Shown here in pieces: positions 32,116-41,437 of a stretch of 64,000 nucleotides of DNA; within the stretch, counting starts at the first letter, position 1, and every line of letters begins with the position of its first letter. The translations under genes were made by a program, and so were the position numbers. The notes under the pieces were generated by a model. It had not been told where the DNA came from. It worked only from the letters and a program-made list of their open reading frames with translations, and did not search any database. Source of the DNA: Halopelagius longus (GTDB lineage Archaea; Halobacteriota; Halobacteria; Halobacteriales; Haloferacaceae). Where the stretch lies: positions 434,001 to 498,000 of the forward strand of contig NZ_FNKQ01000001.1 in NCBI RefSeq assembly GCF_900100875.1, written 5' to 3'.

Positions 32116-33177
32116 TCAGGTCCACTTCAGGCCGATTTCGTTCTCCGGCGCGTCGAGGGGACTCGTCGGCAGTCCCTCCGGTATCTCGGGGTCGTTGTAG
32201 CCGCCGGGTGCCACGTCGTTCGGCCCGTCGGGGTAGAAGAGCGACGCGAGAAGTTGGATGTGCTGGCGCCCGACGCCGAGTTCGAACTGGCCACCGCCGT
32301 AGAGGGTGATATCGTTCTCCCGGGCGTACTCGATGGTCTCGAAGAGGGATTCGACCGTCCCGAACCGCGAGGGCTTGACGTTCAGCCACTCCGGTTCGAA
32401 GGGGAGGTTCTCGACGGCCTCGACGCCCGTAATCGGCGCGTCCCACGATATTCTGTGCTCCTCGCCCTCGAACAGCGACCGAGTGTCGTCGGTGATGCCC
32501 GGGTCCTCTACCACGGCGTCGGGGAACCCGTTCAACACGAGTCGGTACAGGCCGGGATTCGGCTCTTGGTCCACGTCGGTTCCGGCGTAGTGGCCCTTCA
32601 GGTCGAGGATGCGGACCGACGCCGTCGCGGCTATCGACTCGATGACGTTCTCGTTCCACTCCGCCGTCGGGTCGAGTTTGAACTCCGTGTCGGGGTAGTC
32701 GCTCAGTATCGACTCGATGCGGGTGCGAGACGGCGGGTCGCCGAGGCGAGTGCTGACGACGAACCGAACCGGGTCGGGGTCGACGTCCAGTACGTCCGAG
32801 AGGGCGCGGTCGTTCTGGCGGAGGGCGAGGTCCAACCCCGCCGACTCCACGGCCCACCGCCGGTAGTGTTCGGCCGCCTCGCGTTCGGGGCCGCCCGTCG
32901 GGAACAGGTCGGTGTCGTCGAGGGCGGCCGAGAACTCCGCGAACGACCCGTACTCGCCGACGATATCGAAGGGGTCCTCCGGGGCGTCTTCGAGGGCGTC
33001 GTGGTCCTCGGCGTCGTACGTCACGTCCTCGCCGCGGCCCTCCTCGTCGCCGCCGCGGAGGTGGAACGTGGTCGTCGTCCGGACGAAACCGCTCGACGTG
33101 TCGCGGTCGCGGCGCGTACGCGCTACCTCCTCGACTTCGAGGGGGTACTCCGCCACCGCGTCGAACAGGTTGCTCAT
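32116..33177 (-). CDS. Enolase-superfamily-like protein of unknown substrate
   Basis: A 353-residue protein with a C-terminal TIM barrel of the enolase superfamily. Candidate catalytic and metal residues: Lys and Asp in TEFKLDPTAEW, Asp in RILDLKGHYAG, Glu in DAVVEDPGI, Asp in SWDAPITG, and Lys in WLNVKPSRFG, followed by LYGGGQFELGVGRQHIQ. This order matches muconate-lactonising or dipeptide-epimerase-type enzymes and methylaspartate lyase. The N-terminal capping domain is atypical, so the reaction cannot be named. ATG at MSNLFDAVAEYPLEVEE chosen; convergent with the regulator at 31192. Confidence 0.75.
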   Translation of the reverse strand: MSNLFDAVAEYPLEVEEVARTRRDRDTSSGFVRTTTTFHLRGGDEEGRGEDVTYDAEDHDALEDAPEDPFDIVGEYGSFAEFSAALDDTDLFPTGGPEREAAEHYRRWAVESAGLDLALRQNDRALSDVLDVDPDPVRFVVSTRLGDPPSRTRIESILSDYPDTEFKLDPTAEWNENVIESIAATASVRILDLKGHYAGTDVDQEPNPGLYRLVLNGFPDAVVEDPGITDDTRSLFEGEEHRISWDAPITGVEAVENLPFEPEWLNVKPSRFGTVESLFETIEYARENDITLYGGGQFELGVGRQHIQLLASLFYPDGPNDVAPGGYNDPEIPEGLPTSPLDAPENEIGLKWT

Positions 33178-33278
33178 CGCTCGTCGTTCGGTCCCGCGAG
33201 GCAAAAATCTGTCACCGAAAAGACTACTACACCGAACGTCCCGGCGTCGGGTCCGACCGCGTTCCAGTTTCGACTGCG

Positions 33279-34040
33279 TCAGGTCCGTTCGCGGTCCAGT
33301 TCCAGTTCCAGTTTCTTCACGCGCGTGCTCAGCGCGAAGAACGTCGCCGCGACGGTGAGGGTGACTGCGGCGACGGCGGCGATTTGGAGGACCGTCGTCT
33401 CGCCGACGGGCGTGGCGTCGGGGAGTGGAAGCGACGTGTGGTGCGGGTCGCCGACGACGGGGACGAAGTAGTCCACCACGTCGTTGAAGCCGTACCAGAC
33501 GACGGCGACGGCGACGGCCCGCACCGGGAAGTCCGAAACGCGGTGCAGGACGAACGCCTCGACGACCATCGCGAGGTGGCTGACGAACAGGAAGACGTAC
33601 ATCGGGAGCGTCGTCGTCTGGAGGAACGCCGCGTCGAACGCCGCGAGGACGAACGGCGTCCAGAGGCCGAGCTTCCAGCACCCGAAGAACGCGAGGGCGT
33701 TGAGGTACTCGTTCGGCCTGTCGAGTTTCCACGCGGCGAACGCGCCGGCGATGAACAGCGTCGCCACCGGACTGTCGGGGACGAACGGCCACATGACGAC
33801 CGGTTCGGCGGCGAACTGCCACGTTATCAGCGAGTCAGAGAACGGGTACGGGTGGAAGCCGTAGTACCAGAAGCCGAAGGCGGTTCCGACGAGATTGACG
33901 GCGACGACGACCCACGCGAATCGGAGGCCGACGTTCTCCAACCACCGCGGAAGCGGTGCCAACCACCGCGGAAGTCCGTCAGGTTCGGGAAGTTCGTCGT
34001 CGTCGGAGACGAGTCTCCGGAGCCCGGAAAACGAAACCAT
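33279..34040 (-). CDS. DUF1405-type integral membrane protein
   Basis: A 253-residue membrane protein with six or seven helices. The signature of the DUF1405 family is visible: VVAVNLVGTAFGFWYYGFHP, the FVPDSPVATLFIAGAFAAWK segment, and the MYVFLFVSHLAMVVEAFVLH helix. A basic 30-residue N-terminus precedes helix one. No enzymatic motif; function unknown. Divergent from pdxS. Confidence 0.85.
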   Translation of the reverse strand: MVSFSGLRRLVSDDDELPEPDGLPRWLAPLPRWLENVGLRFAWVVVAVNLVGTAFGFWYYGFHPYPFSDSLITWQFAAEPVVMWPFVPDSPVATLFIAGAFAAWKLDRPNEYLNALAFFGCWKLGLWTPFVLAAFDAAFLQTTTLPMYVFLFVSHLAMVVEAFVLHRVSDFPVRAVAVAVVWYGFNDVVDYFVPVVGDPHHTSLPLPDATPVGETTVLQIAAVAAVTLTVAATFFALSTRVKKLELELDRERT

Positions 34041-34155
34041 GACTCACGGCACGGCCGGTTCGTTCAAATGGATGCCGGTTCATCCTCTCGATTCGCGTAC
34101 CCGTCCATCGCGGGCCGTTCGGCCGCCGTTCGGCCGATTCGACCGGACTGGTTGT

Positions 34156-34164
34156 CCTTAAGTG
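34156..34164 (+). promoter_or_regulatory. TATA-like box for pdxS
   Basis: CCTTAAGTG centred 27 bp upstream of the ATG at 34187. Confidence 0.65.
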
Positions 34165-34186
34165 CGTTCGCCCGTAAGCACCGAGC

Positions 34187-35095
34187 ATGGCCGAGGAGAC
34201 TGATTTGGAGGAACTCCGCCGGGGTACCGACCTCGTCAAGCGCGGGTTCGCGCAGATGCAGAAAGGCGGCGTCATCATGGACGTCGTGAACGCCGAACAG
34301 GCGCGGATAGCCGAGGAGGCCGGCGCGGTGGCCGTCATGGCGCTTGAGGCCGTCCCCGCCGACATCCGCAAGCGCGGCGGCGTCTCCCGCATGGCGGACC
34401 CGCAGAAGGTCGAGGAGATAATCGACGCCGTCTCCATCCCGGTGATGGGGAAGGCGCGCATCGGCCACCACACCGAGGCGCAGATTCTGGAGGCCGTGGG
34501 CGTGGACATGATAGACGAGAGCGAAGTGCTCACCATGGCGGACGACCGCTACCACATCGACAAGCGCGAGTTCACCGCCCCGTTCGTCTGCGGCGCGCGC
34601 AACCTCGGCGAGGCCCTCCGCCGCATCAACGAGGGCGCGGCGATGATTCGGACGAAGGGCGAGGCGGGCACCGGCGACGTGAACCAAGCCGTCCACCACC
34701 AGCGCAACATCAAAGGCTCCATCCGCAAACTCGAAGGGATGAGCCACCAAGAGCGCGAGAAGTGGGCCCGCGAGAACGAAGCGCCCGCGGAACTCGTCCA
34801 CGAGACGGCCGAACGCGGCCGCCTCCCCGTCGTCAACTTCGCGGCCGGCGGCATCGCCACGCCCGCCGACGCCGCCCTCATGATGTACCACGACTGCGAC
34901 GGCATCTTCGTCGGGTCGGGCATCTTCGGCGCGGAGGACCCCGAACGCATGGGCGAGGCCATCGTCGAGGCGGTCAACAACTGGGACGACCCCGAGACGC
35001 TGGCCTCCATCGCCTCCGGCATCGGCAAGGGCATGAAGGGCGAAGCGAACGCCGACATCCCCGAAGAAGAGCGTCTGCAGGGCCGCGGCGTCTGA
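34187..35095 (+). CDS. pdxS: Pyridoxal 5'-phosphate synthase lyase subunit PdxS
   Basis: A 302-residue PdxS (Pdx1) that builds PLP from ribose 5-phosphate, glyceraldehyde 3-phosphate and ammonia delivered by PdxT. The two catalytic lysines are in [11 protein letters not shown] and [12 protein letters not shown]; the barrel also shows [11 protein letters not shown]-type [24 protein letters not shown] and the C-terminal GLPFDE-type segment is replaced by a haloarchaeal tail. No pdxT gene is in this window. Transcribed alone from a TATA box at 34156-34164. Confidence 0.97.
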   Translation: MAEETDLEELRRGTDLVKRGFAQMQKGGVIMDVVNAEQARIAEEAGAVAVMALEAVPADIRKRGGVSRMADPQKVEEIIDAVSIPVMGKARIGHHTEAQILEAVGVDMIDESEVLTMADDRYHIDKREFTAPFVCGARNLGEALRRINEGAAMIRTKGEAGTGDVNQAVHHQRNIKGSIRKLEGMSHQEREKWARENEAPAELVHETAERGRLPVVNFAAGGIATPADAALMMYHDCDGIFVGSGIFGAEDPERMGEAIVEAVNNWDDPETLASIASGIGKGMKGEANADIPEEERLQGRGV

Positions 35096-35309
35096 ACGCT
35101 CTGCGCACTCTCTCCGCCGATATTCTCCGTCGGTTTTCACTCCTTCTCTCGTCGTTCGCGAAGTTCGTCACCGGCGGGTGCCGACGCTTCGAGACGGTCG
35201 GCGCGAACGAACCGGGTTCGACGCGGTCGCTGCGAACGGAGTTCGACTCGTCACCGGTGACCGTCTGCCGATTCGGTCCGGCGAACGGTCGCGCCGTACG
35301 AAAAACCGA

Positions 35310-35510
35310 CTAGCCGCCGAGCGTGTAACAGGACTGGCGGACCTTCCCGCACGACGGACAGATGTGCTGATAGACGACTCGTCTGCCGTCGGTCTCCGAG
35401 AGCCACTCCCCCTCGTCGTCGTCGTACCCGCACTCTGGGCACACCATGTCCCTGTCGAAGCGGTTCTTCAAGCGTTCGAACGGCGTCGAACCACTGCTAC
35501 GAGGTACCAT
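35310..35510 (-). CDS. HVO_0649-type zinc finger protein
   Basis: A 66-residue protein with two CPxCG zinc-ribbon motifs: MVCPECGYDDDEGEW and HICPSCGKVRQSCY. The N-terminus carries SPFERLKNRF-like TPFERLKNRFDRD. I believe it belongs to the haloarchaeal HVO_0649 zinc-finger family of small proteins of unknown function; the name is from memory. ATG giving MVPRSSGSTPF chosen. The 299 bp on its upstream side (35511-35809) contain no convincing gene. Confidence 0.8.
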   Translation of the reverse strand: MVPRSSGSTPFERLKNRFDRDMVCPECGYDDDEGEWLSETDGRRVVYQHICPSCGKVRQSCYTLGG

Positions 35511-35809
35511 ACCAAACACTTGCATCCGACAACTGAAAAGTAGTGGGGTGCATCTACGCGAGAACGAATGAGAGGGGCGTACCATCTTCGATTCGATAAT
35601 TTCGGCGCGGTCCGGCGTCGACGAAACCGACGAGCGCGTCCGCGACTGTCGCGAGGCCAACGGACGCGACACCTCCGCCACGGCGTTCCTTCCGACTCGG
35701 CGTTCGATTCCCAACGCTCGCCGTCCGTTTCCGGAGGACAAGAGAGTCCGAGACGAGGCGCTGTGAGTCGAGAGACGGAGGAGAGAGGGCGCGACCGGTG
35801 GGACCTGCG

Positions 35810-36685
35810 TCAGTGAAACGTCGCGCCCGCGCCGACTTTCGTCTGGTAGGCGCGGGCGTCGACGCCGACGTCCTCGAAGGCGTCGAGCATCGCGCTGGCG
35901 ACGCGGGCGCGGTCGGCGTCGCCGCAGACGGCCAGAAGCGACGGCCCCGCCCCGGAGACGGTGACGCCCGTCGCGCCGGCCTCCAAGGCGGCGTCCCGAA
36001 CGTCGTGGTAGCCGGTTATCAGTTCCGCGCGGGCGGGCGTGACGATGCGTTCGTCCATACCCGCGCCGACGAGTTCGGGGTCGCTCCGGCACATCCCCAC
36101 CGCAAGCGTCGCCGCCGACCCGACGGTGTGGACCACGTCGTCCATGTCGGCGCGCGAGGGGACGACGCGCCGGGCGTCGCGCGTCGAGACGGCTATCTCG
36201 GGCAGGCAGGCGACGAGCGGAATCTCCGCGTCCACCGCCGTCACGCCGCCGTGGCGGGCGACGGTGAACCCGCCCAAGAGGGCGGGCGCGACGTTGTCCG
36301 AGTGGGCTTCGCCGGAGACGACGGCTTCGCCCTCGGCGGCGATGGGGACGAGTTCCCGACGGGAGTAGCCCCGGTCGTACAGGCCGTTGAGGGCGAGTGC
36401 GGCCGCGGCGGAACTCGCCGCCGAGGAGCCGAGACCCGAGGAGGGACGGACGCCCTTGTCGATGCGGATGTGGGCGGGAGCGTCGAGGGCCTCCGCGACT
36501 GCGCCGACGACGTTCTTCTCGGGGTCCTCGGGGATGTACTGACTCCCGACGCCCGTCACCTCTATCGTCGTCTCGTCGGCTTTCTCCACGCGGACCACGT
36601 CCGCCGGTCGGTCGAGGGCGACGCCGAACACGTCGAAGCCGCTCCCGAGATTCGCGCTCGTCGCGGGTGCCCTGACCGTGCGCAT
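35810..36685 (-). CDS. thrB: Homoserine kinase
   Basis: A 291-residue GHMP-family kinase that phosphorylates homoserine for threonine synthesis. The ATP-binding GHMP motif is VRPSSGLGSSAASSAAAAL, residues about 78-96; the N-terminal RAPATSANLGSGFDVFGVAL and the C-terminal GAGPSLLAVCGD segments are typical. No thrC or hom gene is adjacent. Divergent from the FAD oxidoreductase at 36828 with a 142-bp intergenic region. Confidence 0.95.
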   Translation of the reverse strand: MRTVRAPATSANLGSGFDVFGVALDRPADVVRVEKADETTIEVTGVGSQYIPEDPEKNVVGAVAEALDAPAHIRIDKGVRPSSGLGSSAASSAAAALALNGLYDRGYSRRELVPIAAEGEAVVSGEAHSDNVAPALLGGFTVARHGGVTAVDAEIPLVACLPEIAVSTRDARRVVPSRADMDDVVHTVGSAATLAVGMCRSDPELVGAGMDERIVTPARAELITGYHDVRDAALEAGATGVTVSGAGPSLLAVCGDADRARVASAMLDAFEDVGVDARAYQTKVGAGATFH

Positions 36686-36827
36686 ATGGGAGACGGCTTA
36701 CCAGACTGCGGATAAAAATGTAGCGAACGACGGAAGAAACGGTTCGTTCGGTGTCACTCGGTTCCGCCCGACGCAGCGAGTGCGGACGAACGGAAGGGAC
36801 TTTTCCCGCCGTCTCGTAGCCCGGTGC

Positions 36828-38213
36828 ATGATTGGCGTCGTCGGCGGCGGCATCGCGGGACTCGCCGCGGCCTACCGACTGCGGAAGCGAGGCTACGAGG
36901 TTCAGGTGTTCGAGGCGTCCGACCAAGTCGGCGGCCTCGCGGCCGTCTACGAGACGCCGGGCGACGACATCGAGAAGTTCTACCACCACCTCTCGAAGTC
37001 CGAGGAGACCATCGTCGAACTCGCGGAGGAACTCGGACTCGGTGACGACTTGGAGTGGCGCATCGGCAAGAACGCCTACTACGTGGACGGCGTCGTCCAC
37101 CCACTCGACACGGCGTGGCAGATAGCCGCCTACCCCCACATGAGCCTCTACGACAAGTTCAGGCTGGGGATGCTCACGCAGGGTATCGACGTGCGCGGCG
37201 GTATCCCCGACTTCGACGCCTACGACGACCTGAGCGAGTACGAACACGTCGGCATCGAGGAGTTCGTCGTCGAACACACCACCCGCGGCGTCTACGAGAA
37301 CTTCGTCGACCCCCTGCTCGACGGGAAGTTCGGCGACAGGAAACACGACGTGTCGGCCGCGTGGTTCCTGGGGCGCGTCCGCTTCCGCGGCGAACGCGAC
37401 CTGATGCGCGGCGAGATTCTCGGCTACTTCGACGGCGGATTCCGCCCCCTCTTGGACGCCCTCGTCGAGGCCGTCGGCCGGGAGAACATCACCACCGACG
37501 CGCCGGTGACGGGCCTCTCGACGGGCGAGGACGGCGTCGAGAGTCTGACCGTCGGGACGGGCGAGGAGGCGGAGACGAAGGAGGTGGACGACGTCGTCGT
37601 CGCCGCGATGCCGAACGTCCTTGAAGGACTCACCGGCTACCAGTGCGACATCGACTTCCAAGGCGCGGTCTGCGGCCTCGTGACCATGGAGGAGTCTCTG
37701 ATGGATACCTACTGGCTGAACGTGGCCCACGACGCGCCGTTCGGCGCACTCATCGAACACACGAACTTCGTCCCGAAGGAGCGATACGGCGGGCAACACC
37801 TCCTCTACGTCGCCGCCTACGTGCAGGACGAGGAGGAGGACATCTGGCAGATGGACGACGAGGAACTCCGTCGGGTGTGGCTGAACGAGATCGCCGACAT
37901 GTTCCCGGAGTTCGACCCCTCCTCGGTGACGGAGTTCCGCGTCGCCCGCAACCCCCGCGCCGCGCCGGTGTACGAACGCGGCTACCTCGATTTGGTCGTC
38001 CCGTACGACCTGAGCGAGGAGGTGGGCGAGGGCGTCTACTACGCCGGGATGGCCAGCGAGGCGCAGTACCCCGAACGAAGCCTCAACGGCGGCATCGTCG
38101 CGGGCTACGAGTGCGCGGACCGCATCGCCGAGAAACGCCGACGCGGCGGCGACGGCGGCGAAGCAGTCGCCGAAACGGACGGGGTCGCCGTAGACGGCGG
38201 ACGACGCGAGTAG
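36828..38213 (+). CDS. FAD-dependent amine oxidase/protoporphyrinogen-oxidase-like protein
   Basis: A 461-residue flavoprotein. The dinucleotide-binding fold is at the N-terminus (GVVGGGIAGLAAAYRLRKRG), with YEVQVFEASDQVGGLA closing the pyrophosphate loop. The GMASEAQYPERSLNGGIVAG block near the end is the FAD-stabilising C-terminal motif of the amine oxidase/PPO superfamily. It resembles proteins that oxidise UDP-sugars, carotenoids or porphyrins; the substrate is undetermined. The last 30 residues are low-complexity. ATG start at MIGVVGGG; the upstream frame is not coding. Confidence 0.88.
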   Translation: MIGVVGGGIAGLAAAYRLRKRGYEVQVFEASDQVGGLAAVYETPGDDIEKFYHHLSKSEETIVELAEELGLGDDLEWRIGKNAYYVDGVVHPLDTAWQIAAYPHMSLYDKFRLGMLTQGIDVRGGIPDFDAYDDLSEYEHVGIEEFVVEHTTRGVYENFVDPLLDGKFGDRKHDVSAAWFLGRVRFRGERDLMRGEILGYFDGGFRPLLDALVEAVGRENITTDAPVTGLSTGEDGVESLTVGTGEEAETKEVDDVVVAAMPNVLEGLTGYQCDIDFQGAVCGLVTMEESLMDTYWLNVAHDAPFGALIEHTNFVPKERYGGQHLLYVAAYVQDEEEDIWQMDDEELRRVWLNEIADMFPEFDPSSVTEFRVARNPRAAPVYERGYLDLVVPYDLSEEVGEGVYYAGMASEAQYPERSLNGGIVAGYECADRIAEKRRRGGDGGEAVAETDGVAVDGGRRE

Positions 38214-38313
38214 CCGAGACGGCTTCGACGCCCGGTATCGCCTTCGAGACGTGACATTCTCCGAGAGCCGCCATAGAGCATACGCCCCTGTGGTCGGTAC
38301 CTCCTAGGGCCTT

Positions 38314-38721
38314 ATGAGCGACACCGAACGTCAAAGCGACGACACTCCGGAGATACCCGTCGAGACGGGGAAAGCGACGATCGTCTACGAACACCCCGAA
38401 GAGGGGAAGAAGGAGGTGACCGTCTCGAACGAACAGGTCGTCTACGCCCAAGACCACTGGGCGTTCATGTCGGGAACCGACGAGGAGGGCAACGACTTGG
38501 TGCGCCGCGTCCCCCGCGACCGGGTCCACTACGTCGAGCGGAACGTCCAGAAGTTCGAAGAGGAAGTCCGAACCGTCCGACACCGCGTCGAGTCCCTCGC
38601 GAACGAGGTCAGACAGAAACTCCCGGTGAACGCGAGTGGCGGCGGCCGCGAGGCCGAGCAAGGTCAGAGCGAACCACACCGAATCGAAGTCGAAGACGAC
38701 GACGCGACCACCGACCGGTAA
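38314..38721 (+). CDS. Conserved haloarchaeal protein with coiled helix (hypothetical)
   Basis: A 135-residue acidic protein I do not recognise. Residues 18-60 look like a beta-rich unit (GKATIVYEHPEEGKKEVTVS, WAFMSGTDEEGNDLVRRVPR); residues 66-95 (HYVERNVQKFEEEVRTVRHR) form an amphipathic helix that could coil; the tail is disordered. No close operon partner. Confidence 0.65.
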   Translation: MSDTERQSDDTPEIPVETGKATIVYEHPEEGKKEVTVSNEQVVYAQDHWAFMSGTDEEGNDLVRRVPRDRVHYVERNVQKFEEEVRTVRHRVESLANEVRQKLPVNASGGGREAEQGQSEPHRIEVEDDDATTDR

Positions 38722-38867
38722 CGACCGGTGCCGTCCCGTCGGAACAGAGCGCGCTTTTCTCAATTCTGACTGACCGGTCGGTCAGCGACCGGTGACAGAG
38801 AGCACTCGCCCCTCGCGGACGGCGCGGCGCGCGACGGCGAGCGGGTGGCCGCGACGACTGAGAGGCG

Positions 38868-39461
38868 TTACGCCGACTCTTCGTCCGCGTCCTGCACGCC
38901 GGGCGCGGCGCTCACGTCGACGTCTTCGGGTTCCTCCTGCCCGCCGACGTGCAGTTCGCCGGACTCGTCTTCGACGTACACGTCGTCGGCGAACCCGCCC
39001 TCGGCGTGGGGATGCTCGGGGTTTTCGAGTTTCTCGGGCGTCGAGGGCGCGTCGGGAATCTCGCGGGTGCGGAAGTCGCCGAGGGGGTCCGCGATGTCGA
39101 TGTCGTACCGCTCGAAGAAGTCGCGGTGGCGCTCGTAGTGGTCCTCGAGTTCGTCCGCGGGGAACTCCATCATCTCCGTCCACCCGTGGTTGTAGAAGTC
39201 GAAGTTCGCCTGTATGTGCGTTATCTCGCGGGCCTCCGCCTCCGTGTACCCCTCTTCGAGGGCGCGGACGTACGTGTCGAACGTGCAGTCGAAGAACGCC
39301 TCCATCCGCGGTTCGCGTTCCTCGCGGCGGTCGGGGTCCGCCTTCTCGCCGAAGATTCTGACGTGCATGTTCACGAGTTTCTCCGTCGCGATGTCGCCGA
39401 CGACGGGCATCGTCAGCGCCTTCTTCGCGGCGAAGTGGCGAACGTTCTGGCGTATCTTCAT
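38868..39461 (-). CDS. DUF6149 family protein
   Basis: A 197-residue haloarchaeal protein of what I believe is DUF6149. Conserved-looking segments: KIRQNVRHFAAKKALTMPVV at the N-terminus, FFDCTFDTYVRALEEGYTEA, EAREITHIQANFDFYNHGWT and EMMEFPADELEDHYERH. It appears helical and soluble. The last 60 residues are an acidic disordered tail. Role unknown. Confidence 0.82.
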   Translation of the reverse strand: MKIRQNVRHFAAKKALTMPVVGDIATEKLVNMHVRIFGEKADPDRREEREPRMEAFFDCTFDTYVRALEEGYTEAEAREITHIQANFDFYNHGWTEMMEFPADELEDHYERHRDFFERYDIDIADPLGDFRTREIPDAPSTPEKLENPEHPHAEGGFADDVYVEDESGELHVGGQEEPEDVDVSAAPGVQDADEESA

Positions 39462-39673
39462 CGTTGTCGGGGGTTAGGACCGGGAACTCTTCAAGCCAAC
39501 GTGTGCGCACTCGCCGCGCGGGCGAGGCGCGGCGTCGAACCCGCCTCGGGGCCGGACGGAGTCGACGACAGGGCCCCGACCGGCCTCTCGGGCGACGAGC
39601 GTCGGCCGTCCCGCGGCGCGCAGATATGTACGGATAGCAACCCACATTAACCCCGGCCTCAAATCATCCGAAT

Positions 39674-40918
39674 ATGACCCAGTCGTACGTGATTATTGGC
39701 GACGGGATTGCGGGGAGTTCCGCCGCAGAGACCCTCCGGGAGGAGGAACCCGACGCCGACATCATCGTCATCACGGACGAGGGCGAGGCCCTGTACAATC
39801 GGATTCTCATCAAAGAGTTCGCGAAGGGCAAACTGCCCGAGGCACCGATTTCCATCCACGAAGAGGACTGGTACGACGAGCGCGACATCGACCTCCGACT
39901 CAACACGCTCGTCGTGGACGTCGACCCCGACGCCCACACCGTCACGACCCACGAGGGCGAGGAGATTTCGTACGACAAGCTCCTCTACTCGACGGGCGGG
40001 ACGCCGACCCAACTGCCGGTCGACAACTCCGACGCGGAGGGAATCCACCACTTCTGGACGTTCCAAGACGCGCGGCAGATTCGCGACCACATCGAACGGG
40101 CGGACAACTCCGTCATCGTCGGTGCGGGTCTCTTGGGCATCGACCTCGCGGCCATCACCGCCGCGCAGGACGTCGAAGGCAAGTACCTGATGCGCGGGAA
40201 CGCGTGGTGGCGCTACGCCCTCTCGGAGGAGGGCGCGGAGATAATCCACGACGCCCTCCGGGAACGAAACGTCGAACCCGTCTTCGAGTCCGGCGTCGAC
40301 CACTTCGAGACGGACGACGACGGCCACGTCACCGCCGCCGTCGACCCCAACGGCGACCACTACGACGCCGACTTCGTCGGCATCGCCATCGGTCTGGACT
40401 TCAACACCGAGATCCTGCAGGGGACCGACGTGGAGTGCGACAACGGCGTCGTCGTCGACGAGTACATGCAGACGAGCGACGAGGACATCTACGCCGCGGG
40501 CGATATCACCCAGTTCCACGACGTCATCCTCGGCGAACGCGCGCAGAACGGCGCGTGGGGCTCCGCGAAAGAGCAGGGTACCGTCGCCGCGAAGAACATG
40601 GTGAACCCGCAGTCCGAGGAGTTCCGGTGGGTCTCCTCGTACTCCATCACCCACTTCGACTTCCCGTTCCTCTCGTTCGGTCACCCGACCCTCGGAGACG
40701 ACGAAGCCGAGGCGAAACACTCCGACGACGAGTGGCGGCGTCTCGCGTTCAAGGACGGCAAAATCGTCGGCGGCGTCCTCATCGGCGACCTCTCGCCGCA
40801 GACCAAGTACAAGAAGCTCATGCGCGAGGAACGCGTCGTCGCGGACCAGAAAGACGTCCTCATGCAGGAAGAGTTCGACATCGACGACCTCGAACTCGAA
40901 GAGGCTCCGGCGGAGTAA
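39674..40918 (+). CDS. NAD(P)/FAD-dependent oxidoreductase
   Basis: A 414-residue pyridine-nucleotide-disulphide-type flavoprotein, similar to rubredoxin reductase/nitrite reductase large-subunit N-terminal modules. FAD motif SYVIIGDGIAGSSAAETL near residue 4-21; NAD motif NSVIVGAGLLGIDLAAI near 144-160; the second FAD contact IYAAGDITQFHD near 280. The C-terminal 60 residues are a haloarchaeal extension. Electron partner unknown. A TATA-like ACATTAACC lies about 27 bp before the ATG. Confidence 0.9.
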   Translation: MTQSYVIIGDGIAGSSAAETLREEEPDADIIVITDEGEALYNRILIKEFAKGKLPEAPISIHEEDWYDERDIDLRLNTLVVDVDPDAHTVTTHEGEEISYDKLLYSTGGTPTQLPVDNSDAEGIHHFWTFQDARQIRDHIERADNSVIVGAGLLGIDLAAITAAQDVEGKYLMRGNAWWRYALSEEGAEIIHDALRERNVEPVFESGVDHFETDDDGHVTAAVDPNGDHYDADFVGIAIGLDFNTEILQGTDVECDNGVVVDEYMQTSDEDIYAAGDITQFHDVILGERAQNGAWGSAKEQGTVAAKNMVNPQSEEFRWVSSYSITHFDFPFLSFGHPTLGDDEAEAKHSDDEWRRLAFKDGKIVGGVLIGDLSPQTKYKKLMREERVVADQKDVLMQEEFDIDDLELEEAPAE

Positions 40919-40934
40919 CCCCGCCGCCGACCGA

Positions 40935-41095
40935 CTCGACTCTCTCTCTCCCGCTGAGACCGCCCGCTCTCGTTCTCGCGTCTCGTCTCTCTTTCGCCGT
41001 CGCCTCTCTCGTTTCCGTCCTTCCTCTCTCCCGACTCCGTTCTCTTCTTCCTCCTCCCGAGTCCCGCGTCGCGTTCCCCGCCTCGACCCGCATCC
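40935..41095. repeat. Polypyrimidine-rich intergenic tract
   Basis: About 160 bp in which the plus strand is overwhelmingly C and T in short CTCTCT and TTCCTC runs, unlike the GC-alternating coding DNA around it. It fills the space between two same-direction genes. Such tracts can form triplex or slipped DNA or act as a barrier to transcription read-through. Confidence 0.6.
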
Positions 41096-41102
41096 CGCAA
41101 CA

Positions 41103-41108
41103 TTTATT
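41103..41108 (+). promoter_or_regulatory. TATA box for the gene at 41134
   Basis: TTTATT centred about 28 bp before the ATG at 41134. Confidence 0.7.
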
Positions 41109-41133
41109 CCTCGCTAGTGCACATTGGTAACAC

Positions 41134-41361
41134 ATGTCACGAACGGCGCGAGACCGAGCGTCCGACGGCGGCGCCGACCGCTCGGACGTGGTTGCCATCG
41201 CTCCCGGAAGCATCGACGGCGACGCGCGGGTGCGGGACTTCGACCAACTGTCTGAGTCCGCACAACGGGCGTTCGTCTCCGAGGGCGCTCCCGACGCCGC
41301 GGCGTCGGACCTCGAACGGGACGACGTCGTTCGGTACACCGACTACTACCTCGTGCTGTGA
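41134..41361 (+). CDS. Small haloarchaeal protein (hypothetical)
   Basis: A 75-residue protein. The C-terminal half (RDFDQLSESAQRAFVSEG and LERDDVVRYTDYYLV) looks like a small conserved haloarchaeal domain; the N-terminal 30 residues are disordered. Start fixed by a TATA box 28 bp upstream. No function known. Confidence 0.65.
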   Translation: MSRTARDRASDGGADRSDVVAIAPGSIDGDARVRDFDQLSESAQRAFVSEGAPDAAASDLERDDVVRYTDYYLVL

Positions 41362-41423
41362 CCGGGGCGTTCGCTCCCGACCGCCGGCCGTCGGAGCAAC
41401 CGAAGGCGTTTTGCGACAGACGC

Positions 41424-41432
41424 GAGGAGGTG
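41424..41432 (+). promoter_or_regulatory. Strong Shine-Dalgarno for gene at 41438
   Basis: GAGGAGGTG lies 5 bp before the ATG, a good match to the 16S 3' end. In this window, where many genes look leaderless, it marks translation from a leadered mRNA and fixes the start at 41438. Confidence 0.7.
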
Positions 41433-41437
41433 TAGGT

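Noticed and set aside
35568-35816. An 82-codon plus-strand frame between the zinc finger and thrB
   Set aside because: Arg-rich composition unlike haloarchaeal proteins, no promoter or homologue that I recognise; the interval 35511-35809 is treated as empty.
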